A stretch of DNA of 13,440 nt from Clostridiales bacterium UBA3277. GTDB taxonomy: Bacteria > Bacillota > Clostridia > Oscillospirales > Oscillospiraceae. Made by a program: the position numbers and the translations under genes. Location of the stretch: contig DETX01000041.1 of NCBI GenBank assembly GCA_002362145.1, forward strand, positions 55,892 to 69,331. Reading direction: 5' to 3'. The notes below the pieces were generated by a model. It worked only from the letters and a program-made list of their open reading frames with translations, was not told the origin of the DNA and did not search any database. Shown here in pieces: positions 6,923 through 13,440 of this stretch (positions are counted from its first letter, which is position 1; every line of letters starts with the position of its first letter).

Positions 6923-8173
6923 TTAACCTCTCTTGCTCAGAACTTCATTTTCGTACTGCTTGACGGTCCGGAACCACTCGCCATCGGCGGGCGCGCCGCA
7001 CTCCCGGCAGTATTCCTCCCACACCTCACCGAAGGGCATAGTTTTCAGTTCCTCCTGCATCACCATCAGCTCCGTCCAGTTACCCTCATTCTGCATGGCT
7101 GTCAGGTCGGGAGTTACCAAGGCCATCAGCAGGGCTTTCTGGACATTCCGGAAGCCAACTGTCCATGCGGAGATTCGGTTAATGGAGGCGTCGAAGTAGT
7201 CCAGGGCCATGTTCACCCGGCCCTCCAGACCGCCGCAGCGGACGATCTCCTTGCAGATTTCCTTGGTTTCATCATCCAGCAGCACCACATGGTCACTATC
7301 CCAGCGGATGGGCCGGGTGATGTGCAGGGCGATCTCCGGGAAGAAGGCCAGCAGCGCAGGAATCTTATCGCTGACAACCTCGGTGGGGTGGTAGTGGCCG
7401 TTGTCCATCAGCGGAATGCACTTATTCTGGTTCATAGCGGCGTAGCTCAGGGCAAACTCGGCACTGCCCACGGTATACGCCTCCACGCCGATGCCGAACA
7501 CCTTGCTTTCGATACAGGGCTTGACTTTGGTGAAGTCGTAAGGCTCGGACAGGATTTCGTCGATTGCTTCCTTATAGCGCACTCTCGGCCCCATCCGGTC
7601 GGCGGGGATGTCCTTGAAGCCGTCGCCGGTCCAGATATTCATGACACAGGGCTGGCCCAGCTCGTCAGCCAGGTACTGAGAAATACGGATGCATGCCTTG
7701 CCATGGTCGATCCAAAATTTGCGGATTTCAGGATCAGGGGAAGAAAGGGTCAGGCCGCTGGCTTTGGGATGGGAGAAGAAGGTGGGGTTAAAGTCACAGC
7801 CCAGGCCCTGCTCCTTGCAGAAGTCCACCCATTTTTGGAAGTGTTTGGGTTCCAGCTTGTCCCGGTCCGCCCACTGGCCATTCTCGAAAATGGCGTAGCT
7901 GGCGTGGAGGTTCATCTTCTTGGTGCCGGGACACAGCTTTAAGACCATGTCCAGGTCTGCCATCAGTTCCTCCGGAGTCCGGGCGCGGCCGGGATAGTTG
8001 CCGGTGGTCTGAATGCCGCCGGTGAGGGGCTTGGTGGGGTCGGTATCGAAGCCCCGGACATCGTCACCCTGCCAGCAGTGCAGAGATACGGGGACGGTTT
8101 TCAGTTTGGCAATCGCCCCATCGGTGTCCACCCCCAGGGCAGCGTACTTTTTCTTTGCTTCTTCGTAGCTCAT
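6923..8173 (-). CDS. rhaA: L-rhamnose isomerase
   Basis: This 416-residue metal-dependent isomerase converts L-rhamnose to L-rhamnulose in the cytosol. Length fits the family (about 419). Typical segments: VSLHCWQGDDVRGF (29-42), GGIQTTGNYPG (52-62), the metal-site stretches E231 in GVEAYTVGS and D257-x2-H260 in MDNGHYHPTE, and the RPIRWDSDHVVLLDDE block (287-302) with D292 and D294, then ALDYFDASINRI (323-334). All expected active-site groups appear present. Its ATG overlaps the rhaB stop (ATGA, four bases), with GGAGG inside the rhaB end, so translation of the two is coupled. It sits between rhaB and rhaD in the usual BAD order. Confidence 0.97.
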   Translation of the reverse strand: MSYEEAKKKYAALGVDTDGAIAKLKTVPVSLHCWQGDDVRGFDTDPTKPLTGGIQTTGNYPGRARTPEELMADLDMVLKLCPGTKKMNLHASYAIFENGQWADRDKLEPKHFQKWVDFCKEQGLGCDFNPTFFSHPKASGLTLSSPDPEIRKFWIDHGKACIRISQYLADELGQPCVMNIWTGDGFKDIPADRMGPRVRYKEAIDEILSEPYDFTKVKPCIESKVFGIGVEAYTVGSAEFALSYAAMNQNKCIPLMDNGHYHPTEVVSDKIPALLAFFPEIALHITRPIRWDSDHVVLLDDETKEICKEIVRCGGLEGRVNMALDYFDASINRISAWTVGFRNVQKALLMALVTPDLTAMQNEGNWTELMVMQEELKTMPFGEVWEEYCRECGAPADGEWFRTVKQYENEVLSKRG

Positions 8174-9444
8174 AAGTCAGCCTCCATTTGTATTTTCAGA
8201 TTGCCCAGGGCCGTGGCCTCAATGGGCAAAGCAATGACTTGTTTGCCGGTAGCTTCTTCCGTCAGACGGTTGAGAAACTGGTTCTTTGCGCCGCCGCCAA
8301 CGATGTACAGCATTTCATAGGTTCGCCCCGTGTTCCGTTCCAGTTCGTCCAGTGCATTCCGGTAGCTGACCGCCAGAGAACGGTAGGCACAGCGGAAATA
8401 GTCGCCGACAGTTTTCAGCTTCCCGCCGGTTGCCGCATCAAAAGCGGCTTTCATGCTCTTGGGTGCCAGAAATTCTTGGGCGTTGGCGTCTACCAGAAGG
8501 TCACATTTGCTTTCCTCTGCCGCTTTCACGATCTCCGGGAAGGACAGTTCCGGGCAAAGATCATGTTTCAGTTCGTTCACCAGCCACATCCCCATGATGT
8601 TTTTCTGGTATCGGTTGTAGCCCACGCCGCCCTCGTTGGAATAGTTGGCAGCTTGGCTGACTTCATTCGTGATGGGCTTTGGGGTTTTCACTCCCAGCAG
8701 TGACCAGGTGCCGGAGGAGATATAGGGGTGATTTCCGTCCATGGGAATGCCCTCCACGGCGGAGGCGGTGTCGTGGGTGGCGCAGAGGACGCATTTTATT
8801 CCCCGATATTTGCCGATCACGGTTCCGGGCTGACTGAGGGTTGGGAAAAGATGCTTGGGATAGCCCAGCTTTTCTCGAATTTCCTCGTCAAACCCTCCGG
8901 TTTTGGCGTTCACCATCCCCATAGTGGTGGCGTTGGTATACTCTCCTGCCTTGGTTCCACAGAGCTTGTAGAGAAGATATTCCGGGATCATGAGAAGATC
9001 GGTGACATCGTCCAGCCTGCCTGCCAGCTTATCCGCATAAAACTGATAAATGGAGTTGAAGGGCTGGAATTGACAGCCGGTGCGGCGGTACAGCTCAGAA
9101 AAAGGCACCTTCTCGTGAACCTCCTGAATCACACTTTCCGTCCGGCTGTCCCGGTAGGCATACACGGGAAAGACCTCTTTGTCCCCCCGCATCAGCACAT
9201 AATCCACGCCCCAGGTGTCGATGGAGAGGCTGACGATATCCGGGTAGGCTATCTTAGCCTTCTCAATGCCCATTTTCACATGGGACAGGAGGGCTTGGAT
9301 ATCCCAGGTAAGATGCCCGTCTTTCTCTTGAACCCCGTTGGGAAACCGGTAGACCTCTTCGGTCCGAAAGACGCCTCTCTCCTGCCAGCCCACAATATGC
9401 CGCCCGGAGGACGCGCCGATGTCGATGGCCAAATAGCAACGCAA
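8170..9444 (-). CDS. rhaB: Rhamnulokinase with a short C-terminus
   Basis: This FGGY-family kinase phosphorylates L-rhamnulose to L-rhamnulose 1-phosphate with ATP. Visible motifs: N-terminal phosphate loop AIDIGASSGR (6-15), IDTWGVDYVL (75-84), CQFQPFNSIYQ (124-134), ATHDTASAVEG (222-232) with likely catalytic base D225, ISSGTWSLLG (242-251), and the adenosine-site glycines IVGGGAKNQF (381-390). It has 424 residues, whereas family members are near 470-490. The chain stops soon after PIEATALGNL, where others continue about 50 residues, and the rhaA start overlaps its stop. The start codon is TTG, eight bases after AGGAGG; both lie in the proximal arm of a perfect inverted repeat. Core motifs are intact, so it is probably active, but that is inference. 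Confidence 0.93.
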   Translation of the reverse strand: MRCYLAIDIGASSGRHIVGWQERGVFRTEEVYRFPNGVQEKDGHLTWDIQALLSHVKMGIEKAKIAYPDIVSLSIDTWGVDYVLMRGDKEVFPVYAYRDSRTESVIQEVHEKVPFSELYRRTGCQFQPFNSIYQFYADKLAGRLDDVTDLLMIPEYLLYKLCGTKAGEYTNATTMGMVNAKTGGFDEEIREKLGYPKHLFPTLSQPGTVIGKYRGIKCVLCATHDTASAVEGIPMDGNHPYISSGTWSLLGVKTPKPITNEVSQAANYSNEGGVGYNRYQKNIMGMWLVNELKHDLCPELSFPEIVKAAEESKCDLLVDANAQEFLAPKSMKAAFDAATGGKLKTVGDYFRCAYRSLAVSYRNALDELERNTGRTYEMLYIVGGGAKNQFLNRLTEEATGKQVIALPIEATALGNLKIQMEADL

Positions 9445-9515
9445 AATCAGGACCTCCTTTTTTCTTCTGTCAGCATTTTATCATGCCGGAAGGAAAAACA
9501 GGAGGTCCTGATTTT
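9443..9515. repeat. Perfect 16-bp inverted repeat covering the rhaB ribosome site and start
   Basis: AAAATCAGGACCTCCT (9443-9458) and AGGAGGTCCTGATTTT (9500-9515) are exact reverse complements separated by 41 bases. On the rhaB strand the proximal arm holds AGGAGG and the first two bases of the TTG start codon. In an RNA read through from the regulator gene, the arms would fold and hide the rhaB ribosome site. As DNA, the arms could be two half-sites for the AraC-type regulator encoded next door. The pairing is seen directly; the role is inferred. Confidence 0.85.
9475..9483 (-). promoter_or_regulatory. Candidate activator-dependent promoter of rhaBAD (extended -10)
   Basis: The minus strand reads TGATAAAAT, an extended -10 (TG-N-TAAAAT, five of six in the hexamer). 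No -35 hexamer is seen at 17 bases (TCCTGT). With a start near 9468, the distal arm of the inverted repeat spans about -32 to -47, where class II AraC-type activators touch RNA polymerase, and the proximal arm lies just downstream of the start. Confidence 0.4.
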
Positions 9516-9525
9516 TCTAAAAAAG

Positions 9526-10482
9526 TTACCTGATTTGCATTCGGTAGGTCCGAGGAGAGACGCCGTAGGCCCCCCGGAAGATACGGTGGAAGTAGCCGAT
9601 ATTTTCGTAGCCCACGGCGCCGGCGATGTCGTCCACGTTCCGGTCGGTATTGCGCAGAAGAAAGGCCGCCTGGGCAAGCCGTTTCTCCTGAACAAGCTGG
9701 GTATAGGTCTTTCCAGTCTGACGCTTAATCTCCCGGGAAAGCCAGCTCAGATCGTAGTGGAGAAGCTCCGCCAGCTCTGTCAGGCTTCCCGAAGCATAGC
9801 GGGTCTCCACATAGGACAGCACCTTCAGCATGGCCGCCTGATCCTCGTCCCCGGTCTCCAGAGCTTCCGTCCGGGCCGTCAGCTCCAGAAAGAGCAGAGC
9901 CATGGTCATCTGGCTGCTTCTGCGCTTGTTTATCCCGCCCTGTAACAGGATAAACAAAAGATTTTCCACCAGATTCTGCACCGGTTTGACATCCGACACC
10001 CGGAAAAGCAGATATCCCGGCCCGTTATTCTGCCCGCAGAGACAGTCCACCAGAAAGCGCCGCAGGGGGGTCTCCTCCTCGCCGATGGCGGCAAGAGAGG
10101 TGGAGAAAAAATCCGGCAGGACAATGAAGTTTACCGCAATGTCCCCCTCCCCTGCCTCGCACACCTCATGCCGGGCACTCTGGCTCAAAAAGAGCAGCTC
10201 CCCGCAGTGCAGCGTCACCGCGGTTCCGTTGACGATATGGCTGGTCTGGCCCTGGCACATATACACCAGCTCGATATAGTCATGGGTGTGCTCCGGGAAG
10301 TGAATGAACCGGGTATGCGTGCGCAGGGTGATGAGCTTGCCCACCGCTAAGAGCTTTTGGCTGTTGATGACGTTTTTCTGGCTGAGCATATACAGCTCCC
10401 GGTCGATGGTCTGCCGTCCGTCCAGAATTGCCTGCTCCTCCGGGGTCACCGTCCACAGTTTCTCCAAAATTCTGCTGTCCAT
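9526..10482 (-). CDS. AraC-type regulator, likely of the rhamnose operon
   Basis: This 318-residue transcription regulator has an N-terminal cupin-like sensor (about 45-125; HFPEHTHDYIELVYMCQG and the following NGTAVTLHCGELLFLS are typical) and a C-terminal AraC/XylS DNA-binding domain with two helix-turn-helix units (about 217-318). The second unit shows the family signature DIAGAVGYENIGYFHRIFRG then GVSPRTYR. The ATG at 10482 is chosen because GGGAGGG lies seven bases before it; an in-frame ATG at 10500 has no such site. It is 81 bases upstream of rhaB on the same strand, so by context it probably senses rhamnose and controls rhaBAD, like RhaS or RhaR, perhaps through the inverted repeat in the gap. 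I give no symbol, because ligand and orthology are not shown by sequence alone. Confidence 0.92.
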   Translation of the reverse strand: MDSRILEKLWTVTPEEQAILDGRQTIDRELYMLSQKNVINSQKLLAVGKLITLRTHTRFIHFPEHTHDYIELVYMCQGQTSHIVNGTAVTLHCGELLFLSQSARHEVCEAGEGDIAVNFIVLPDFFSTSLAAIGEEETPLRRFLVDCLCGQNNGPGYLLFRVSDVKPVQNLVENLLFILLQGGINKRRSSQMTMALLFLELTARTEALETGDEDQAAMLKVLSYVETRYASGSLTELAELLHYDLSWLSREIKRQTGKTYTQLVQEKRLAQAAFLLRNTDRNVDDIAGAVGYENIGYFHRIFRGAYGVSPRTYRMQIR

Positions 10483-10510
10483 GGTTTTCCCTCCCTGCAT
10501 CTATTTCTAA

Positions 10511-10671
10511 GGCAGCACCGCATAATGGGGCAAGGATTTTCGGCGAGAGATTTTGACGCAAGCGAAAGTGTGGAAAATATGGGAATACTTTGTGTATTTC
10601 CCATTTTCCACACGGAACGCTTGGGGCAAAAGATCCGGCGAAAACCGCCGCTCCCATTGTGCGGTGTTGCC
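10511..10671. mobile_element. MITE-like hairpin element, 161 bp
   Basis: The stretch folds onto itself nearly end to end. Its ends GGCAGCACCGCA (10511-10522) and the reverse complement of 10660-10671, GGCAACACCGCA, match at 11 of 12. Further paired blocks are CAAGCG/CGCTTG, GTGTGGAAAAT/ATTTTCCACAC and GAATAC/GTATTTC. It is flanked on both sides by CTAA (10507-10510 and 10672-10675), a possible target-site duplication. It has no open frame of its own. It lies in the 220-base gap between the redox gene and the AraC-type gene, where it may act as a terminator or insulator. No transposase is in the window, so movement in trans is inferred. Confidence 0.7.
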
Positions 10672-10679
10672 CTAAGGAA

Positions 10680-10707
10680 GCTGCCTGCCGGTTACCCGGC
10701 AGGCAGC
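10680..10707 (-). terminator. Terminator hairpin after the redox fusion gene
   Basis: A perfect 12-bp GC-rich stem (10680-10691 with 10696-10707) has a 4-base loop and begins 13 bases after the stop codon. On the minus strand the 3' foot reads CTTCCTTAG, only modestly T-rich, but the stem is very stable. Confidence 0.75.
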
Positions 10708-10720
10708 AAAATTCGTTGGA

Positions 10721-13276
10721 TCAGCAGGTAGCGCCGCCCTTGACGGTCTTTTTCAGGATGGCTTCCTTATCGATGGACTGGGTGAGCAGCTTGTCGTTGA
10801 CATAGTCGAAGCCCAGACGGGTGACGGTATCGGCAAAGCGTTCGCCGCTGATGCCCTCGTCCCGGAACAGGAGGATGGCTCTCTCCACCACATCCATGAC
10901 CTCTTCCTCAGTGGTAAAGACCTTGGTCAGAGGCAGGCCATGGGCCGTCTTTTTGCCCCAGCGGCCGCCGATGTACACGCGATAGCCGTCCATATACTCG
11001 ATGGCGTCGAACAGGCACTTATTCCGGCAGCGGCCGCAGTTATTGCAGACGCTGGGATCAATGTGAATCTTGCCATTTTCCATGTGGGCAACCTTAATGG
11101 GGCAGTTCAGCTCCACCTGGCACTTCTTACAGCCGCGGCACTTGGCGAAGTCCACCATGGGCACTCTCTGACCGATGATGCCCAGGTCGTTCAGGTCGGG
11201 CTTGACGCAGTTGTTGGGGCAGCCGCCTACGGCAATCTTAAACTTATGGGGCAGGGTCACACCGTGATAGCCCACGTAGAATTTCTCATGGAGCTTCTCG
11301 CTGAGGTCGAAGGTGTCAATGAGGCCGTACTGGCAGGTCGTACCCTTACAGGACACCACAGGACGCACCAGGCTGCCGGTGCCGCCGGTGGACAGGCCGT
11401 GCTCTGCCAGGAAGTCGATGAGGGGCTGGATGTTCTCGTGCTTGACCCCCTGGATTTCCAGGGTCAGACGAGTGGTCATGGTGACGGCGCCGGAGCCGAA
11501 CTTCTCCGCCGCCTCGGCAATGACCCGCTGCTCCTCGGCGGTGATCTTACCGTTGCGGGTGATGACACGGACGTTGAACACGTCGGCATAGCGCTTATCC
11601 TGGAGGCAGCCCAGGCCCTTGACCCGCTTGATCTCCTCCGGAGGCAGCTTGCCGCCCTCGAAGCGGACCTTCACCACATTGGCAAAGAGGCCGCCCTCCA
11701 GAGCCCGGGTGTTGGTATAGCCCATGGCCTTCAGGCGATTTTGCAGAAAGTAGCCGCGCTTGCCCTTGGCGCAGACCAGCAGCAGCTTCTCGTCCTTGTC
11801 CAGGCCCTCAATGGGCCCGGTGACCTTAGAAAGGTCCACCCACTTGGCGCCGGGAATGGCCGGGGCGGGAGAGACATCGATGATCTTGTAGCCCTTGGCC
11901 GCGCCGGCGGCATACTCGGCGGGGGTAAAGGATTCATATTCTCCGGCCATCTTGTTTTCCAGAATATAGCAGGCCTGAACAAAGGGATGGATGGCCGTGG
12001 AGAAGGGAGGCGCGTAGGAGAAGTCGAAGGTGTCGAAGTCCTCCAACTTGGCGTTCAGGCTGATGCCGGTGACGGCAATGTCCACCATCTTGTCTACAGC
12101 CCCAGCGCCCACCACCTGGATGCCCAGCAGTCTGTGGCTGGTCTTGTCGGCAATGAGCTTGGTCAGGAAGGTGCCCGCGCCGGGATAGTAATGGGCCTTG
12201 TCGTCGGTGACACAGGTGGCGGTGATCACATCGAAGCCGGCGGCCTTGGCCTGCTCCTCGGTCAGGCCCGTGCGGCCGGCGTTAAGGCTATCAGCCAGCT
12301 TCACAACGCCGGTGCCCAGGCAGCCGCCGTAGGCGGCGTCCTTGCCGGTCAGGTTCTTGGCAAGCAGACGGCCGGTGATGTTGGCGGTGGAGCCCATGGC
12401 AGACCACTGTCCCTTGCCGGTGATTCGGTTGAACACCATGGCGCAGTCGCCCACGGCGTACACATCCGCCAGGTTGGTTTTCTGATGGTCGTCCACAACG
12501 ATGGTGCCCTTGAACATCTCAATGCCGGAATCCTTGAGGAAGCCCGTGGCAGGCCGGACGCCGATGGCCATGACCACCACGTCGCCCTCGAAGCTGCCCA
12601 CACCGGTGCGGATGCCGGTGGTCTTTTCCGTGCCCAGGACCTCTTCCAGCCCTGCGCCGGTGACAATGCGGATGCCCTTGGCCTGGAGCTGGCGGCGCAG
12701 ATAATCCGCCATCTCAGGATCAAACAGGTTGGGCATAACCTGGGAAGCCATATCCACCACGGTGACCTTCAGGCCCTTAGCCAGGAGATTCTCGGCAATT
12801 TCCAGGCCGATGAAGCCGCCGCCCACCACCACCGCGGAGCGGCAGTGATTGTCGTCCACATAGGCGCGCAGGCCGATGGCGTCGTCCGGGGTGCGCATGG
12901 TAAATACGCCGGGCAGGTCGGTGCCGGGAACCGGGGGCACAAAGGGAGCCGCGCCGGTGGCAATGACCAGCTTGTCATAGCCCACCACCTGGCCGTCCGC
13001 AAAGGTGACAGTCTTGGCGGCAGCGTCCACCGCCACGGCCTCCATCTCGGTTTTGACCTCCACGCCGGTGAGGCCCGTGTACTTTGCGGGGGTGTTGACG
13101 ATCAGCTCGTCCCGGGTTTCGATGCCGCCGCCTACGTAATAGGGCAGGCCGCAGCCGGCATAGGAAATATCCCTGCCCTTGGTATAGACGGTGACCCTGG
13201 CGCTGCGGTCCTGACGCATCAGCTTCGCGGCAGCCTTGGTACCGGCGGCAACGCCGCCAATGACTACAATGTTCAT
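10721..13276 (-). CDS. CoA-disulfide/persulfide reductase - rhodanese - siroheme-type Fe-S fusion
   Basis: This 851-residue protein joins several redox modules. Residues 1 to about 445: FAD/NAD(P)H disulfide oxidoreductase with GGVAAG (7-12), redox cysteine C42 in YAGCGLPYYVGG, a second nucleotide fold at VVVGGGFIGLE (about 149-159) and YAVGDCAMVF. About 455-540: rhodanese-like domain with cysteine C502 in LVCAKGKRGYF. About 555-640: nitrite/sulfite reductase ferredoxin-like half. From about 640: siroheme/[4Fe-4S] half with C643, C648, C686 and C690 (GGCPNNC) and the closing GGRWGKK. It is interrupted by two ferredoxin cluster motifs: C713, C716, C719, C725 and C744, C747, C750, C754. The first two modules resemble NADH-dependent persulfide reductases, so a role in polysulfide, persulfide or sulfite reduction is likely but unproven. 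The ATG follows AAGGAG. It is probably cytosolic, with no signal peptide. Confidence 0.88.
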   Translation of the reverse strand: MNIVVIGGVAAGTKAAAKLMRQDRSARVTVYTKGRDISYAGCGLPYYVGGGIETRDELIVNTPAKYTGLTGVEVKTEMEAVAVDAAAKTVTFADGQVVGYDKLVIATGAAPFVPPVPGTDLPGVFTMRTPDDAIGLRAYVDDNHCRSAVVVGGGFIGLEIAENLLAKGLKVTVVDMASQVMPNLFDPEMADYLRRQLQAKGIRIVTGAGLEEVLGTEKTTGIRTGVGSFEGDVVVMAIGVRPATGFLKDSGIEMFKGTIVVDDHQKTNLADVYAVGDCAMVFNRITGKGQWSAMGSTANITGRLLAKNLTGKDAAYGGCLGTGVVKLADSLNAGRTGLTEEQAKAAGFDVITATCVTDDKAHYYPGAGTFLTKLIADKTSHRLLGIQVVGAGAVDKMVDIAVTGISLNAKLEDFDTFDFSYAPPFSTAIHPFVQACYILENKMAGEYESFTPAEYAAGAAKGYKIIDVSPAPAIPGAKWVDLSKVTGPIEGLDKDEKLLLVCAKGKRGYFLQNRLKAMGYTNTRALEGGLFANVVKVRFEGGKLPPEEIKRVKGLGCLQDKRYADVFNVRVITRNGKITAEEQRVIAEAAEKFGSGAVTMTTRLTLEIQGVKHENIQPLIDFLAEHGLSTGGTGSLVRPVVSCKGTTCQYGLIDTFDLSEKLHEKFYVGYHGVTLPHKFKIAVGGCPNNCVKPDLNDLGIIGQRVPMVDFAKCRGCKKCQVELNCPIKVAHMENGKIHIDPSVCNNCGRCRNKCLFDAIEYMDGYRVYIGGRWGKKTAHGLPLTKVFTTEEEVMDVVERAILLFRDEGISGERFADTVTRLGFDYVNDKLLTQSIDKEAILKKTVKGGATC

Positions 13277-13331
13277 AGCACTATCTCCTTTTTTCTATTT
13301 GAAAAATACAAAACACGCAAATCTGCCTGCA

Positions 13332-13432
13332 TCAGCCTCCGCAGCTTCCAAACAAGAAGGCGAAGGCATAAGCGGAAATGGCAACGCTGGCCAGCGCCGC
13401 GGCAAACAGATATTGTGGTTATCGGTTTTCAT
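13332..13432 (-). pseudogene. Tiny membrane peptide, apparently broken by a one-base shift
   Basis: On the minus strand, an ATG at 13432 opens MKTDNHN. One frame over, from about 13413 to the TGA at 13332-13334, the translation is YLFAAALASVAISAYAFAFL then FGSCGG, a natural-looking membrane helix with a cysteine-containing tail. The hydrophobic frame itself has a TAA at 13419-13421. Adding one base near 13412 would join the two into a peptide of about 33 residues. It may be a pseudogene, a sequencing error or chance; the ribosome site falls outside the window. It lies 55 bases before the redox fusion gene. Confidence 0.3.
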
Positions 13433-13440
13433 AAGCTGAT

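Noticed and set aside
8728..9945. Plus-strand open frame of 405 codons opposite rhaB and the AraC-type gene
   Set aside because: It crosses two clear minus-strand genes and the gap with the inverted repeat, has no ribosome site, and its translation is low-complexity antisense of FGGY kinase and AraC codons.
10482..10570. Promoter for the AraC-type gene within the MITE-like element
   Set aside because: Hexamers such as TTGCCC and CATTAT occur on the minus strand but not at workable spacing; no promoter could be supported.
10501..10731. Plus-strand open frame running across the MITE-like element
   Set aside because: It begins inside the AraC-type gene in antisense and crosses palindromic DNA; no start signal or coding character is seen.
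13295..13432. 45-codon minus-strand frame from the ATG at 13432
   Set aside because: After seven residues the translation becomes Pro- and Arg-rich and unlike a protein, while the neighbouring frame gives a convincing membrane helix; it is better read as a shifted remnant.

Overview
The window reads as chromosome of a GC-rich, anaerobic, gut-type member of the Bacillota (Clostridia, most likely near the Oscillospiraceae). This is inferred from consensus sigma-A promoters, strong AGGAGG-type ribosome sites, the feoA-feoA-feoB layout, the UvrA2-like protein and oxygen-sensitive Fe-S enzymes. No rRNA, tRNA, CRISPR array, phage gene or transposase was seen.

Layout, left to right. (1) Positions 1-2300, minus strand: a ferrous-iron uptake operon with two small FeoA proteins and FeoB, which is cut by the left window edge. 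It has a perfect consensus promoter (TTGACA-17-TATAAT) and three related 18-bp palindromes (RGTTAG-N6-CTAACY type). Two lie over the transcription start and leader, and one lies just before feoB. They look like operators for a DtxR-type metalloregulator. (2) Positions 2372-6060, plus strand: a UvrA paralogue without the UvrB-binding domain, an XRE-type regulator with a C-x3-C-x3-C cluster, and a 74-residue membrane protein. Each has its own -10 element, and the block ends at a strong 17-bp bidirectional terminator. (3) Positions 6100-10482, minus strand: an L-rhamnose operon, AraC-type regulator then rhaB-rhaA-rhaD, carrying out kinase, isomerase and aldolase steps to dihydroxyacetone phosphate and lactaldehyde. 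A perfect 16-bp inverted repeat spans the rhaB leader and covers the rhaB ribosome site and TTG start. (4) Positions 10511-10671: a 161-bp hairpin-forming MITE-like element between CTAA direct repeats. (5) Positions 10721-13276, minus strand: an 851-residue fusion of CoA-disulfide/persulfide reductase, rhodanese, siroheme-reductase-like half and two [4Fe-4S] clusters. Just upstream is the remnant or mis-sequenced copy of a tiny membrane peptide.

The most unusual items are the multidomain redox protein with its atypical C-x4-C cluster motif, the inverted repeat that could control rhaB, the cysteine-bearing XRE regulator, the long acidic outer loop of FeoB, and the short RhaB C-terminus. All functional statements come from reading translations and motifs by eye; no database search was run.
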